This document shows, one piece after another, positions 35,613 through 45,185 of a stretch of DNA of 64,000 nucleotides. Positions within the stretch are counted from its first letter, which is position 1; each line of letters opens with the position of its first letter. The notes beneath the pieces are model-generated. The model made no database searches and was not told the origin of the DNA. It worked only from the letters and a program-made list of their open reading frames with translations. The position numbers and the translations under genes are program-made. The DNA comes from Proteobacteria bacterium bin106 (lineage in GTDB: Bacteria; Bdellovibrionota_B; Oligoflexia; Oligoflexales; Bin106): positions 1 to 64,000 of the forward strand of contig MPNI01000011.1 of assembly GCA_002238945.1 (NCBI GenBank), given 5' to 3'.

Positions 35613-36581
35613 TTAAGACGCTTTAAAATAGTTCAGAATATGATCTTTTTCTATTTTACCCAGTGATTGAAAAGAACTGATAACCACCCCTTGATTCATA
35701 AAATGTTTCACAACTTGTAGAGCACTTTTGTATGAAGGATAAATCATATGATGACTCAATTCTTTATCTGACCATGCATCTGGAGCAGATAACTCCTCGT
35801 TCTGTGCTAACAACCCTTCTAACTGATTTTTATCACTACCTGAAACACGTATTTCATATCGATAACGCGAAGGATTGCGATGAGTTGTGAAATCATTGTC
35901 ATCTAAGGAGCTGTATACCGATTTACCTTTTTGAAAAACATGATAGTGATCACACAGATGGATCATGGCATCCACATCATGAGACGACATGATAATGGTA
36001 TTATTTTTTGCACGTTGTTCACCGAGGAGCCCTTCCATCATCTCATGTCCCAATGGATCAAGCCCACTAAAAGGTTCATCGAGGATAAGAAACTGAGGCT
36101 CGTGGATCACAGCTAAGCAATAAGCCAAACGTCTTTGCAAACCTTTAGACAGCTCTTGAAGTTTTTTAGTACGATGATCCCAAACACCGAGTTTATTAAG
36201 ATGATGCTGAATCAGTTCTTTTTTAGTCTTAGAATCCATCTTTTTTGCGTAATAACGCAAATGACCCGACAAGGTTTCATAAGGAGTGAGTAATCCTGAA
36301 AGACGATGGATCTCCGGCATATAACCAATTTTTTGACGATCTTTAATGGTTATCGGTTTACCACGAAACAATACCTCTCCTGACTGAGAAGATAAAAGTC
36401 CCAAAATAATACGAATGGTTGTGGTTTTACCAGCTCCATTATGACCAATAATGGTGTTAATGGTCCCTTCCACAAAGCGTGCACTGATATCAGATACTGC
36501 AACCACAGGTTTTTTAAAAAGATCGTCTTTAAAAACCTTTTTAAGATGTTTCACCTCTAAGATGATGGATGATTCATTCAT
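35613..36581 (-). CDS. ABC transporter ATP-binding protein (ABC-2 family)
   Basis: 322 residues. Walker A IIGHNGAGKTTTIRIILG, Q-loop IGYMPEIHRLSGLLT, signature ELSKGLQRRLAYCLA, Walker B FLILDEPFSGLDPLG, switch His in IIMSSHDVDAM. The LSKGxxQR form of the signature is typical of ABC-2 exporters such as NosF. The C-terminal 90 residues are an accessory domain. It forms an operon with the permease downstream and probably the TPR-like gene upstream, 119 bases away. Confidence 0.92.
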   Translation of the reverse strand: MNESSIILEVKHLKKVFKDDLFKKPVVAVSDISARFVEGTINTIIGHNGAGKTTTIRIILGLLSSQSGEVLFRGKPITIKDRQKIGYMPEIHRLSGLLTPYETLSGHLRYYAKKMDSKTKKELIQHHLNKLGVWDHRTKKLQELSKGLQRRLAYCLAVIHEPQFLILDEPFSGLDPLGHEMMEGLLGEQRAKNNTIIMSSHDVDAMIHLCDHYHVFQKGKSVYSSLDDNDFTTHRNPSRYRYEIRVSGSDKNQLEGLLAQNEELSAPDAWSDKELSHHMIYPSYKSALQVVKHFMNQGVVISSFQSLGKIEKDHILNYFKAS

Positions 36582-36700
36582 AGCCGTGCTCGTCCTATTA
36601 TGTGATAGATATTAGATGTGCCAGAAAGCCTGTTCTCTTCGTTATACTCAGTCATACTTAGTTAGTTAATGAGTTATGGTTATGGTTCTGCTGATGTCTC

Positions 36701-37579
36701 TTAATCCTCTGTATCTTCTTGATCTTGCTGGTTTTCTTCAGAGCTAGTTTCAGAGCTAGTTTCAGAGCTAGTTTCAGAGCTAGCTTCCACCGTAGATACA
36801 CTTGAACTAGCTGGTGTGGAATTCAAAGACTGTATTTGAGATACGTCATCATTATCACTTGGAGCAGGCTCCACCGTAGATACCGTGACGTGAGGCAGTT
36901 CTTTGCTGGTTCCTTGTTTTCTCTCAAGTCCTTCTCTGAGTTGTTTAAGTATATGTTTAGATGACTCATCATTGAGAATCGTATCAAGGATTTTTTCAGA
37001 CACTCCTTTTTTATAAAGAAGAGTGGACCCCACAGTTTTAAGATACTCAGGTGAGTCTTTGATATGACTAGCCCGTGCAAACATAGCTGCTGCTTCTACA
37101 TAAGATTCTTGTTCTATATAAGCATAGCCGAGAACAGCTCCAATCATCCAGCTTTCCGGTGCTGCTTCTAAACCGATTTTAGCAATATCTTCACAAAGCC
37201 ATGGGGTTTTGAAGTCAAAGATAAAACGAAAACAGGCCATTTGATAAAAATAAGGAGAACGTATTTTGAGTTGAGCAATACGTCTGAGGATTTGTTCGAG
37301 CTCTTTAGGATCTTTTTTGAGAATACCTGGTTTGGTAAGGTATTGGGTTGTCCAAAGATGGATAAAATCATCATATAGAGCAGATTGCCCTAACAGCATG
37401 ATATTGATGATACGACGATCAAGGCCTGAGAGCGGAGGATAATCACCTAAATCTTTTCTTTCTCTCACTTCTGTGATGGTTTCTGTGGCAAAGTGATACA
37501 CCCCATACATAGACACCACCAGCAACATCGCCATAGTGGCTACATAACCTAAGATAGATAGAAGTTTCTTTTTCATCAT
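36701..37579 (-). CDS. Anchored TPR-like protein upstream of the ABC operon
   Basis: 292 residues. One N-terminal membrane helix (ILGYVATMAMLLVVSMYGVYHF, about 8-29) is followed by helical-pair sequence reminiscent of tetratricopeptide repeats (MIGAVLGYAYIEQESYVEAA with AAMFARASHIKDSPEYLKT). The Ser/Thr/Glu-rich tail includes Ser-Ser-Glu-Thr repeats made by a 12-bp DNA repeat. No known name. Same strand and order as the ABC genes suggests it is part of that transport system, perhaps a periplasmic scaffold. Confidence 0.6.
   Translation of the reverse strand: MMKKKLLSILGYVATMAMLLVVSMYGVYHFATETITEVRERKDLGDYPPLSGLDRRIINIMLLGQSALYDDFIHLWTTQYLTKPGILKKDPKELEQILRRIAQLKIRSPYFYQMACFRFIFDFKTPWLCEDIAKIGLEAAPESWMIGAVLGYAYIEQESYVEAAAMFARASHIKDSPEYLKTVGSTLLYKKGVSEKILDTILNDESSKHILKQLREGLERKQGTSKELPHVTVSTVEPAPSDNDDVSQIQSLNSTPASSSVSTVEASSETSSETSSETSSEENQQDQEDTED
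36741..36788. repeat. 12-bp in-frame tandem repeat (GAGCTAGTTTCA, 4 copies)
   Basis: Three perfect copies and one diverged copy in the tail of the TPR-like gene; encodes Ser-Ser-Glu-Thr on the minus strand. Confidence 0.95.
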
Positions 37580-37711
37580 GATAATTTATTTTCTTGTTCG
37601 TCTATTCTGTCCGTCTTCTCTGTATGTCATGACTACATAAAAGAGCTACATAAAACAACAAAGTGACATCAACATGATAAATCGCCTGCCAGTCTTTTCG
37701 TTCGTTTTCTG

Positions 37712-37747
37712 AAGATGTTAAATATTTTTTAAAATATTTAACATCTT
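37712..37747. terminator. Perfect 17-bp hairpin after yggT
   Basis: AAGATGTTAAATATTTT, two T, then the exact complement. It starts 25 bases past the yggT stop on the minus strand. The stem is almost all AT with internal A/T tracts. Likely terminator for yggT. Confidence 0.55.
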
Positions 37748-37771
37748 TTCTTTATCAAGCAGTCAGAAGCT

Positions 37772-38020
37772 TCATTGCAACAAAGACATAATGATGCGCT
37801 GGAGTGTGAATAACACCAATAAACACACCATGGGAGCTATATCTAAAGGATGAAAAAAGTTCTTTGTAACCCGTCGTATGATGTCATAAACCGGCTCAGT
37901 GATTTGGTATATTCCCTTCACCACTGGATGAGTCATGGGAAGATTCAACCAGCTCATGAGAACCGAAGCAAAGATGATGATTTGTAGGGCTTGAAAGATA
38001 TAATTGATAAAAGGAATCAT
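37772..38020 (-). CDS. YggT-family membrane protein
   Basis: 82 residues from the ATG at 38020 (MIPFINYIFQALQIIIFA); the longer frame to 38116 adds 32 residues that do not fit the family length. It shows IIIFASVLMSWLNLP followed by the family core VKGIYQITEPVYDIIRRVTK (YxxTEPxLxPxRRxxP in relatives) and a second hydrophobic helix. YggT proteins are small inner-membrane proteins linked to osmotic tolerance and, in some bacteria, to division or c-type cytochrome areas. Alone on this strand. Confidence 0.8.
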   Translation of the reverse strand: MIPFINYIFQALQIIIFASVLMSWLNLPMTHPVVKGIYQITEPVYDIIRRVTKNFFHPLDIAPMVCLLVLFTLQRIIMSLLQ

Positions 38021-38169
38021 AAGATAAATCAGTATAAAAATAAGGGTAAATGATGGATGCAAAAGTAAATGAGCATAGAGGCAATGGATTGGTGCATGTG
38101 TATATCTACATGACAAAACTTATATGTTTTAAGCGTGTCATGCTTTAGGCGTGTACTTTGATAAGGCTA

Positions 38170-38193
38170 CTTAAACATAAACTTAAACATAAA
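38170..38193. repeat. 12-bp tandem repeat (CTTAAACATAAA, 2 copies)
   Basis: Two perfect copies upstream of the 881-residue gene. A GC-rich imperfect inverted repeat (CACTGCC... GGCGGTG) lies nearby at about 38219-38255. Confidence 0.8.
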
Positions 38194-38341
38194 CTAGCAG
38201 GCGCAATACTACTTTATCACTGCCCTCCTCTGAGAGCAAAAGGGTGGCGGTGAGTGTGATAGAATCATGTCACATTCATTCTATATATACGAAGCATATA
38301 GATAAAGCATATAGAAAAGAATCATCCACAAGATATGATGG

Positions 38342-40987
38342 ATGTTAAGCCCCATATCCGCGAAGCAAGCACGTAACGTAAGAGGATCAAAGCTAGGCAC
38401 CATCATGTATTCACAAAATACTATACTATCGCTTGTAAGACTACTGCGCTTTTCAGCAGGGAATCTGTCTTATGACACTCAACGCCTTGTCCTTTCGGCT
38501 TTACACACCGCCTGCAAGGAACACAAGCTTCCTGTAAATATGGTACGGCTTATAGACGTGAGTAGCTCTCATAACCCAAAAGGTGCTGCTTACGCATCTA
38601 AAAACATAGCCGCTCAGCCAACACAGCCCCATCCCATTAAAGAGAAAAAACAACCCACAGAGCTCATTCAAGAACAAGCCAAACAAAGCTTCTCAGCACG
38701 CCTACAACAAATGATCCACCAACAAGCTTCTTGGCCTGAAATACAAGAGCTTCTCAAAAAATGGTGGTGTTACAAGCCATCAGCTAAGCTTGCTTGTAAA
38801 ATGGTGGAATTGGGATATGTATGGTCTGGGCCTAGTGGAGTAGAAGATGTGCTGCCTTGTTTTGAAGATGTCTCTTTTTGGCTGACTTTACATCCCATGA
38901 TTCGCAAGCATCTTATACTTCATCTTTATAAAAGATCTTCCATGGATCTTTTGATGACATATTTGAAAAAAGAGGCATTTTCTCAAAATCTTTATGATTA
39001 TGAGCGCTTTGCGGTTTTCATTTGGGCTATGGGCAAAAAGGAATACGGATTCTTATTTCGTTTACACACCCAGTATTTTCGCGAATTGCTAAAGTGTGCC
39101 AAAGAACGAGGTGAGCCTTTTTCATTTCCTGAAGGAGAATTTCGTTACAGTGTGGGTATCATACGCATAGAGCAGGGCCATTTCCAAGCAGCCCTTGATG
39201 CCATCAAGCCTATTCTTCCCTCTGATCCAGCCTATGCAGCTGCTTGTAAATTACGCCGGCGCATCCAAACAGAAAAGAAAAATGCTTCCCACTCTCATCT
39301 GCATGCCAAAATCATCGCAGATGTGGTCTCTAAGAGTGATTGGCAGAGCCGTGAAAACACGTTGCGTCATTATTTTGAAAAGGTCCGCCGCAATGATGGC
39401 TCTCAGGCTTTAATATCCGTGTTAGGAGACCTTCTGGTAAAAAAGCATATTATTCCCATGGAAAGACCTGGCATGCTGTCTCGTTATGTGGGCATGTGTC
39501 TTGAATATTTTGACCTTTATGAAACCATCCCTAATATCATGCATATTCTAACAAGCAATAGCTGTGTGTTTCATCCGGTCTCTATTGATGGAGCTATTTG
39601 GAATCATTTTCTTGGAGAAGACATTCCCGACTTTCCTTGTGATCCTTGGCGTGCTGTGGCACATTTCCATCGTTTTATGATGTTAGGTATTGAAGCTGCC
39701 CAAGACCTCCGCCAGTCTTATGAACTGTTTAGCGGCACCTGGCAAGTAGGTGATTATGTAATGGACTTAAGTTTTGCTGCACTTAAGAAAGCAGCACTGA
39801 TCCATCTCAAAGATAATCGCAGCCATCATGATATGTTTATGGTCAAGCGTATGGTGGCAGCCATCGAGCTATGTGCTGAAGATGCCATGATTGAAACATC
39901 TTCCATAGAAGATTATCTGGAGTATGTTAAAAATCCTCCCTATAACACCCTAAAGCGTTTGTTAAAGATTGCCACATCTCGTCGGCAAACAACTTTGATC
40001 AGTAAGGTCTTAGAGACTTTTTTAGAAAAGGGCTTTTTAAGAAACCGAGAACTCAAACTCACTTTGATGGATGCTATTCAAAGACAGCAATATGACATGG
40101 CTTGGCGTTTAATTACGGTGTTAAAGAGCCGTACCATCACCTATCCGATCCTTAAAGAGGTATGGAAAGTCAGCGGTGAAAATCGTCAAAATTATGGCAT
40201 CACTGATGTGACCAGTCATAGCATCTTACAATGTTTAGCTGTCTCAGCTGAAGAGAAAGCCTTTAAGATGCTTACAGCTCTCATCACCTGTGGTCATAAA
40301 ATACCTGAATTGATAGCACTAGCTTCTTATAAAGCAGAGGTGATGCGTTGGCGCAATCCTCCCAGCGGTTCTCTTGAAGAGATCGTAGCTGAAGATCTCT
40401 CTTATCATTCTTGGCTCAAGCGCCCGCCAAGACGTGTAACTGAAGGACAAGGACATGGCTATAGTGCCTTACCTATCCCTGAGTCAACGTCTTTAGTTTT
40501 AACGCGTTATGCGGTGTGTGTATCTTATATTTTTGAGTATTTAGGCATTATGGTTTTACGTGGTGATCTCTTAAAACTTATACCTTTAATCCCCATGACC
40601 ACTGGAGCAGAGAGTGGAGGAAGCTATTATAACCCCACAAAGAAAGCCACTCAGAAATGGTTGCGATCTTTAAATGAAACCGAAAGAATGGCCTGGCTGG
40701 ATATCTGTGGTTTATTACGTGAAGCCACATCTTATGATCTTTCTCGTGAAGTGGGAAAGTTGGTTTTCTCTCTTGCCTTGTTAGTACTGCCTAACCATCA
40801 TCTAGCACTATCCACTATCCAACGCTTGGCTATGCCCTTAGAGTATCTCAGAAATATGGAGAGGTTTATTCTCTCACAAAGCTATGATAACTTTCGTAAG
40901 ACTCATCAGTTGGCAAGTAAAGTACCTGTGCCAGCTTATGCTTCTTTGTTAAAAGAATTACAAAACAAGACACTACCCAGCACATAA
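38342..40987 (+). CDS. Large soluble protein of unknown function (881 residues)
   Basis: No signal peptide or membrane helix, and no family recognised. The sequence is rich in amphipathic helices and aromatic residues across its length. One part (about 275-320: FRYSVGIIRIEQGHFQAALD, then AIKPILPSDPAYAAACKLRR) looks like a tetratricopeptide unit, so a helical-repeat solenoid is likely. The 5' end is uncertain: ATG at 38342 has a poor ribosome-binding site and an internal ATG at 38405 (MYSQNTILSLV) is possible. It precedes thrS on the same strand by 173 bases, with repeats of ACATAA-like units between. Long uninterrupted frame and normal codon use argue that it is real. Confidence 0.75.
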   Translation: MLSPISAKQARNVRGSKLGTIMYSQNTILSLVRLLRFSAGNLSYDTQRLVLSALHTACKEHKLPVNMVRLIDVSSSHNPKGAAYASKNIAAQPTQPHPIKEKKQPTELIQEQAKQSFSARLQQMIHQQASWPEIQELLKKWWCYKPSAKLACKMVELGYVWSGPSGVEDVLPCFEDVSFWLTLHPMIRKHLILHLYKRSSMDLLMTYLKKEAFSQNLYDYERFAVFIWAMGKKEYGFLFRLHTQYFRELLKCAKERGEPFSFPEGEFRYSVGIIRIEQGHFQAALDAIKPILPSDPAYAAACKLRRRIQTEKKNASHSHLHAKIIADVVSKSDWQSRENTLRHYFEKVRRNDGSQALISVLGDLLVKKHIIPMERPGMLSRYVGMCLEYFDLYETIPNIMHILTSNSCVFHPVSIDGAIWNHFLGEDIPDFPCDPWRAVAHFHRFMMLGIEAAQDLRQSYELFSGTWQVGDYVMDLSFAALKKAALIHLKDNRSHHDMFMVKRMVAAIELCAEDAMIETSSIEDYLEYVKNPPYNTLKRLLKIATSRRQTTLISKVLETFLEKGFLRNRELKLTLMDAIQRQQYDMAWRLITVLKSRTITYPILKEVWKVSGENRQNYGITDVTSHSILQCLAVSAEEKAFKMLTALITCGHKIPELIALASYKAEVMRWRNPPSGSLEEIVAEDLSYHSWLKRPPRRVTEGQGHGYSALPIPESTSLVLTRYAVCVSYIFEYLGIMVLRGDLLKLIPLIPMTTGAESGGSYYNPTKKATQKWLRSLNETERMAWLDICGLLREATSYDLSREVGKLVFSLALLVLPNHHLALSTIQRLAMPLEYLRNMERFILSQSYDNFRKTHQLASKVPVPAYASLLKELQNKTLPST

Positions 40988-41160
40988 ACAGGTACATAGT
41001 AGTCGTAGCATTGCCATATAACATAAACATATAACATAAGCACGTAACACAAACACGTAGCATAAACAAATAAACACAACTTAAACCACTTACATATATC
41101 CACACACAGGTTATTGTGATTTGAAAAGATGCCTTAAAACAAGAAAAAAGAAGTCGTTGT

Positions 41161-43032
41161 ATGTCAAATAAGCCTCCATCACATAAGACATCTCCTTATT
41201 CCATTGAGTGTATCCGTCATTCTATGGCTCATGTTCTTGCTCAAGCGGTGAAAACGGAATTCCCTCAGGTCAAGCTGGGCTTTGGTCCTGCTGTGGAGAA
41301 TGGATTTTATTATGATTTTGATTTTGCCTCACAGGTGCTTAAAGATGAGGATTTAAAACGCATTGAAAAGCGTATGAAGAAGATTTTACGCACACCTCAA
41401 GGTTTGAGTTTTGAAGTAGAATCCTGTGATGCTCAGCGTGCTCGCAAGATCTGTGAACAACTTTCTGAACCTTATAAAAAAGAGTATGTGGATATCTTAG
41501 AAGGTCGTGGAGAGAGTTCCTTTCGTTTTTATGGCCATGGCTCCTTTAAGGATCTCTGTGATGGCCCTCATGTTTCTTCCACCAAGGATCTTCCCAGTAA
41601 TGCTTTTCAGTTAGATCGCATCTCTGGTGCTTATTGGCTTGGCGATCATTCTCGTGCCATGCTCACACGCATTTATGCTTTATGTTTTTTAACAAAAGAA
41701 CAGCTCCAAGAGCATCTGCGTTGCAGAGAAATTGCTCGTAAATATGATCATCATGTCATAGGTCCCAAGCTTGAGATATTTCATTTTGATGATCGAGTGG
41801 GCAAAGGACTGCCGTTATTTTTACCAGCTGGTACCACTATTCGTTCTGCCATTGAGCGTTATGCTGAAGAGGTTGAGTTTCAGTATGGCTATCAACGTGT
41901 GCATACGCCATCTATTGCCAAAGAGGATTTATATCGTTGTAGTGGACATTTGCAAAAGTATGCAGACAGTATGTTTCCACCAATAGTTGCTAAGCATCCC
42001 AGTGGTTACACAGAACATTATTATTTACGCCCCATGAACTGCCCCCATCATCATTTGATCTTTGGCAGAAAAACCCGCAGCTATCGTGATCTTCCCATGA
42101 GGATAGCAGAATATGGGGATTGCTTTCGCTTCGAGCAATCAGGAGAGTTATCGGGTTTGATGCGTGTAAGAGGCATGACCGTTAATGATGGTCATATATA
42201 TTGTCGCAAAGATCAGGTTGCTGAAGAGATACGGTCGGTGCTGAAGATGTATCAAAGCTTTTATAAAACCTTTTGTATCTCTGAGGATATGTATTCTTTC
42301 CGATTATCCATGTGTGCTGCCACAGAGGAATTAAAAGATAACCATTCAAAGTATCAAGGCAGTCAAGAGATGTGGTTAGAAGCTCAAGATATTTTAAAGA
42401 CAGTGCTTAAAGAATTGGATATCACCTACAGCGAAGGCGAAGGTGAAGCCGCGTTTTACGGGCCTAAAATTGATGTGCAATTTCGTAGTCTTTTAGGCCG
42501 TGAAGAGACCGTTTCTACAATTCAACTGGATTTTTTAGCAGCAAAAAATTTTTCTTTAAAATTTATCAATGATCAGGGGCAAGAAGAAACACCTGTTGTC
42601 ATTCACCGTGCTCCTCTAGCTACCCATGAACGTTTCATTGCTTTTTTAATCGAACACTACGGAGGTGCTTTTCCCACATGGTGTTCTCCTCTTCAGGTGG
42701 GCATAGTCCCTGTTCATGAAAGTGTCTATGATTATTGCAAGGATCTTGCTGAGCAGATGAAAAAAGATGGCATTCGGGTGGATGTGTTACTAGGAAGTGG
42801 TAGTTTTAGCAAAAAGATCCGCTCTTTTATGGTAAATAAGGTACCTTTAACATTGATCATAGGGTCTCAAGAAATGGAGAACGCCTCTGTTACCTATCGC
42901 CGTCTAGGAAGCCGTGATAGCACAACTCTGTTAGTAAAAGAGTTTATGGAGCTGTTATCAAAAGAGATCAAAGACCGCACATTTCCTCATTTTGAAGCTG
43001 TCCATCCAAATCCCCGCTCCAAGCCTTCTTGA
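41161..43032 (+). CDS. thrS: Threonyl-tRNA synthetase lacking the N-terminal TGS domain
   Basis: 623 residues. It charges tRNA(Thr). The sequence begins almost directly with the editing domain (IRHSMAHVLAQAV, with the HxxxH motif, and LCDGPHV), so the TGS domain of about 60 residues found in E. coli ThrRS is absent. The catalytic core is complete: motif 1 LFLPAGTTIRSAIERY, zinc Cys in PMNCPHHHLIF, motif 2 FEQSGELSGLMRVRGMTVND with zinc His in GHIYC, and motif 3 HRAPLATHERFIAFLIEHY. An anticodon-binding domain ends the protein. The C-terminus carries a short Pro/Ser tail. The start is the only ATG before the editing domain. Confidence 0.96.
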   Translation: MSNKPPSHKTSPYSIECIRHSMAHVLAQAVKTEFPQVKLGFGPAVENGFYYDFDFASQVLKDEDLKRIEKRMKKILRTPQGLSFEVESCDAQRARKICEQLSEPYKKEYVDILEGRGESSFRFYGHGSFKDLCDGPHVSSTKDLPSNAFQLDRISGAYWLGDHSRAMLTRIYALCFLTKEQLQEHLRCREIARKYDHHVIGPKLEIFHFDDRVGKGLPLFLPAGTTIRSAIERYAEEVEFQYGYQRVHTPSIAKEDLYRCSGHLQKYADSMFPPIVAKHPSGYTEHYYLRPMNCPHHHLIFGRKTRSYRDLPMRIAEYGDCFRFEQSGELSGLMRVRGMTVNDGHIYCRKDQVAEEIRSVLKMYQSFYKTFCISEDMYSFRLSMCAATEELKDNHSKYQGSQEMWLEAQDILKTVLKELDITYSEGEGEAAFYGPKIDVQFRSLLGREETVSTIQLDFLAAKNFSLKFINDQGQEETPVVIHRAPLATHERFIAFLIEHYGGAFPTWCSPLQVGIVPVHESVYDYCKDLAEQMKKDGIRVDVLLGSGSFSKKIRSFMVNKVPLTLIIGSQEMENASVTYRRLGSRDSTTLLVKEFMELLSKEIKDRTFPHFEAVHPNPRSKPS

Positions 43033-43084
43033 CTAGCTAGCTTCACGATGATTAAGGTACATGTGATTAAGATAAATGACCAAA

Positions 43085-44515
43085 TCACTCAGGCTTGCTT
43101 AAGATATGATGGATTTTTTCAATGACAGCTTTTTTGTAGAGATATTCAAAATGTGAATAGTGATTCATGGCTATGGGTACCACATTATCGGTATCCCCGT
43201 ATTTGGATTGGAGAATACCGCAAACATTGGGTGCAATACGATCTTTTTTAGAATAAAAGCAGTAAATCTTTAAAGATGGTGGAATAACTGCATTTTCAAG
43301 TGCTGTTAAGAGTTGAGAACGGGGTCTCATTTGCCAAACATCTTGCCATAACAACCCTAGGGGTGTGATAAGAGCTAGCCATGAATAATAGGTACCTCCA
43401 AAAGGGGTGCCCATGGTGATGATTTTATGACAATAACGATGTCCTCCTAGTCTTAAAGCAAGCCATGTTGCCACTAACCCTCCTTTAGAGTGAGCCACAA
43501 TATGGATTTTTTTGTGATTTTTGTTTGCCAACATAGCTTTGAGACGATGATCCACAAAGCGAGCTGTATCGATAATATTATTGGTAAAGAAAACACCGAA
43601 TAAGCCTCCCAGGTTGAGAGAAAAGACTTCATAGCCTTTTTGTTGGAGCAGTTTTTCCATCATGGTGAGAGTACGTCTTGAGGCAAAAAAACCGTACAAC
43701 AGAAGCACAGGAGGTTTTTCACCTTGAAAACTATCTTTGGTTTGCACATCGTTATTGGTTTGAATCTCACAGAACGTATCATGATACACACTCAAACAAC
43801 GTTTTAGCCAAGAGCATCCTAAAAAATATGAGATCGTTTGCCCTAAGATAAGATAACCCACGGTAGTGGTGGTGGTGGTGATGATGGTAAGTATCATAGC
43901 TTGAATGGGATCTTGTCCAATAGCCAGTAGTATGACAAAGACGAAAACCTTGATAACTTCTATGATAAATGTGCCCTTCATCGTGGGTTGAAACTTGAGC
44001 CCGAGTAAGCCATAGAAGAAACTTAAGCCATCAAAGTGCAAAAACACAAAACTTCTGCTCAGCAAAGTGAGATGATAGGCTTTTCTTTGAGCTTTTTTCA
44101 CATTACGCGGTGCGTGTGTAAGAAGCCAAGGAGAGACAACATGGGTGTGGATGAATTTGCCTAGAAAATAGGCGATAGCAAAAGACGTGATGGAACTTAA
44201 ACAGAGCATCATCACCCCTTGAATGGAGGTGATGATAGAATGATCAAAGAAAAAAGCCTCAGCTGTCATCACCCAAAAGAAACTTTGGGGCAATAAGGTA
44301 AAAGAACGTATAGTAGCGAGTAAAGCATAGGTAGCTAGTGAGATACGCTCAGGCTCGCTAAAACAGGTAAGAAGTTTGCTATGACAAAGAGAATACCAGA
44401 TCATAGAGGTGAATATGCCAGCCACCACGATCATGCTGAAAAGGACAGCAGATACCACAAGGATTTGGCGACGATAATTGTAAGGATGGATAGGAGTAGA
44501 GACGGGCTCTTGCAT
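43085..44515 (-). CDS. Membrane VTT/DedA-like domain fused to an alpha/beta-hydrolase lipase
   Basis: 476 residues. The N-terminal half (about 15-240) has five or six membrane helices and a VTT/SNARE-associated-like core: IRSFTLLPQSFFWVMTAEAF followed by SSITSFAIAYFLGKFI, with a re-entrant GLLGLKFQPTMKG. The C-terminal half (about 265-476) is a lipase-type hydrolase: PVLLLYGFFASRRTL (oxyanion region), nucleophile elbow IVAHSKGGLVATWLA, GTPFGG, acid in YSKKDRIAPN and His in MNHYSHFEYL. It would be an inner-membrane enzyme with a lipid scramblase-like partner domain; substrate and side of the membrane are unknown. Convergent with thrS, divergent from efp. Confidence 0.75.
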   Translation of the reverse strand: MQEPVSTPIHPYNYRRQILVVSAVLFSMIVVAGIFTSMIWYSLCHSKLLTCFSEPERISLATYALLATIRSFTLLPQSFFWVMTAEAFFFDHSIITSIQGVMMLCLSSITSFAIAYFLGKFIHTHVVSPWLLTHAPRNVKKAQRKAYHLTLLSRSFVFLHFDGLSFFYGLLGLKFQPTMKGTFIIEVIKVFVFVILLAIGQDPIQAMILTIITTTTTTVGYLILGQTISYFLGCSWLKRCLSVYHDTFCEIQTNNDVQTKDSFQGEKPPVLLLYGFFASRRTLTMMEKLLQQKGYEVFSLNLGGLFGVFFTNNIIDTARFVDHRLKAMLANKNHKKIHIVAHSKGGLVATWLALRLGGHRYCHKIITMGTPFGGTYYSWLALITPLGLLWQDVWQMRPRSQLLTALENAVIPPSLKIYCFYSKKDRIAPNVCGILQSKYGDTDNVVPIAMNHYSHFEYLYKKAVIEKIHHILSKPE

Positions 44516-44616
44516 AGTGATTATGTGAACCTGTAGTTATGAGTTGTTTGTAGGTAAGTGTATCATTGATTTATTGGCTATGGTGATGACAAATAAGGAA
44601 AACTTAGGGAGACAAT

Positions 44617-45180
44617 ATGTATCAGACAACGGATTTTACAAAAGGTTTGAAAGTGGAATATCGCGATGAAGTATGGACCATCGTAGAGTGTCAACATGTA
44701 AGTCCTGGTAAAGGGTCTGCATTTGTCAAAACCAAATTAAAGAGTTTGCAAAGTGGTCGGGTTTTAGAGCTTAATTTTAAGGCTGGAGTGGATAAACTTG
44801 ATGTCCCTGATGTGGAAACTCATTCTATGCAATATTTATACCATGATGGTGATAGCTACCATTTTATGAATGAAAAAACCTATGATCAAATAAAATTATC
44901 TAAAGAAGAGATCCAAGATGCTCACTATTACCTTCAAGAAAATTCTGTGGTGAAGGTGGTTTTCTATAAAGGTAAAGCTGTCAGCGTGGATGTGGATAAC
45001 TTTGTGGAACTTCCTGTTCAAGAAACCCAGCCAAATATCAAAGGTGATACCTCATCTGGTGGAGGTAAACCAGCTACCCTTTCCACAGGCTTAACTGTGG
45101 TAGTGCCTTTTCATGTTATAGAAGGAGATGTCATTCGTATTGATACACGTTCTAATAAGTATATGGAAAAGGTGAAGTGA
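44617..45180 (+). CDS. efp: Elongation factor P
   Basis: 187 residues. It relieves ribosome stalling at polyproline. It has the three-domain EF-P length, with the KOW-like first domain holding the modifiable Lys32 in VSPGKGSAFVKTKLK (Lys34 of E. coli), then SMQYLYHDGDSYHFMNEKTYDQ and GVVPF-like VVVPFHVIEGDVIRIDTRS at the C-terminus. No epmA/epmB or earP gene is in the window, so the modification, if any, is unknown. AGGGAGA precedes the ATG. mlaE follows with only a few bases between. Confidence 0.95.
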   Translation: MYQTTDFTKGLKVEYRDEVWTIVECQHVSPGKGSAFVKTKLKSLQSGRVLELNFKAGVDKLDVPDVETHSMQYLYHDGDSYHFMNEKTYDQIKLSKEEIQDAHYYLQENSVVKVVFYKGKAVSVDVDNFVELPVQETQPNIKGDTSSGGGKPATLSTGLTVVVPFHVIEGDVIRIDTRSNKYMEKVK

Positions 45181-45185
45181 TATCG

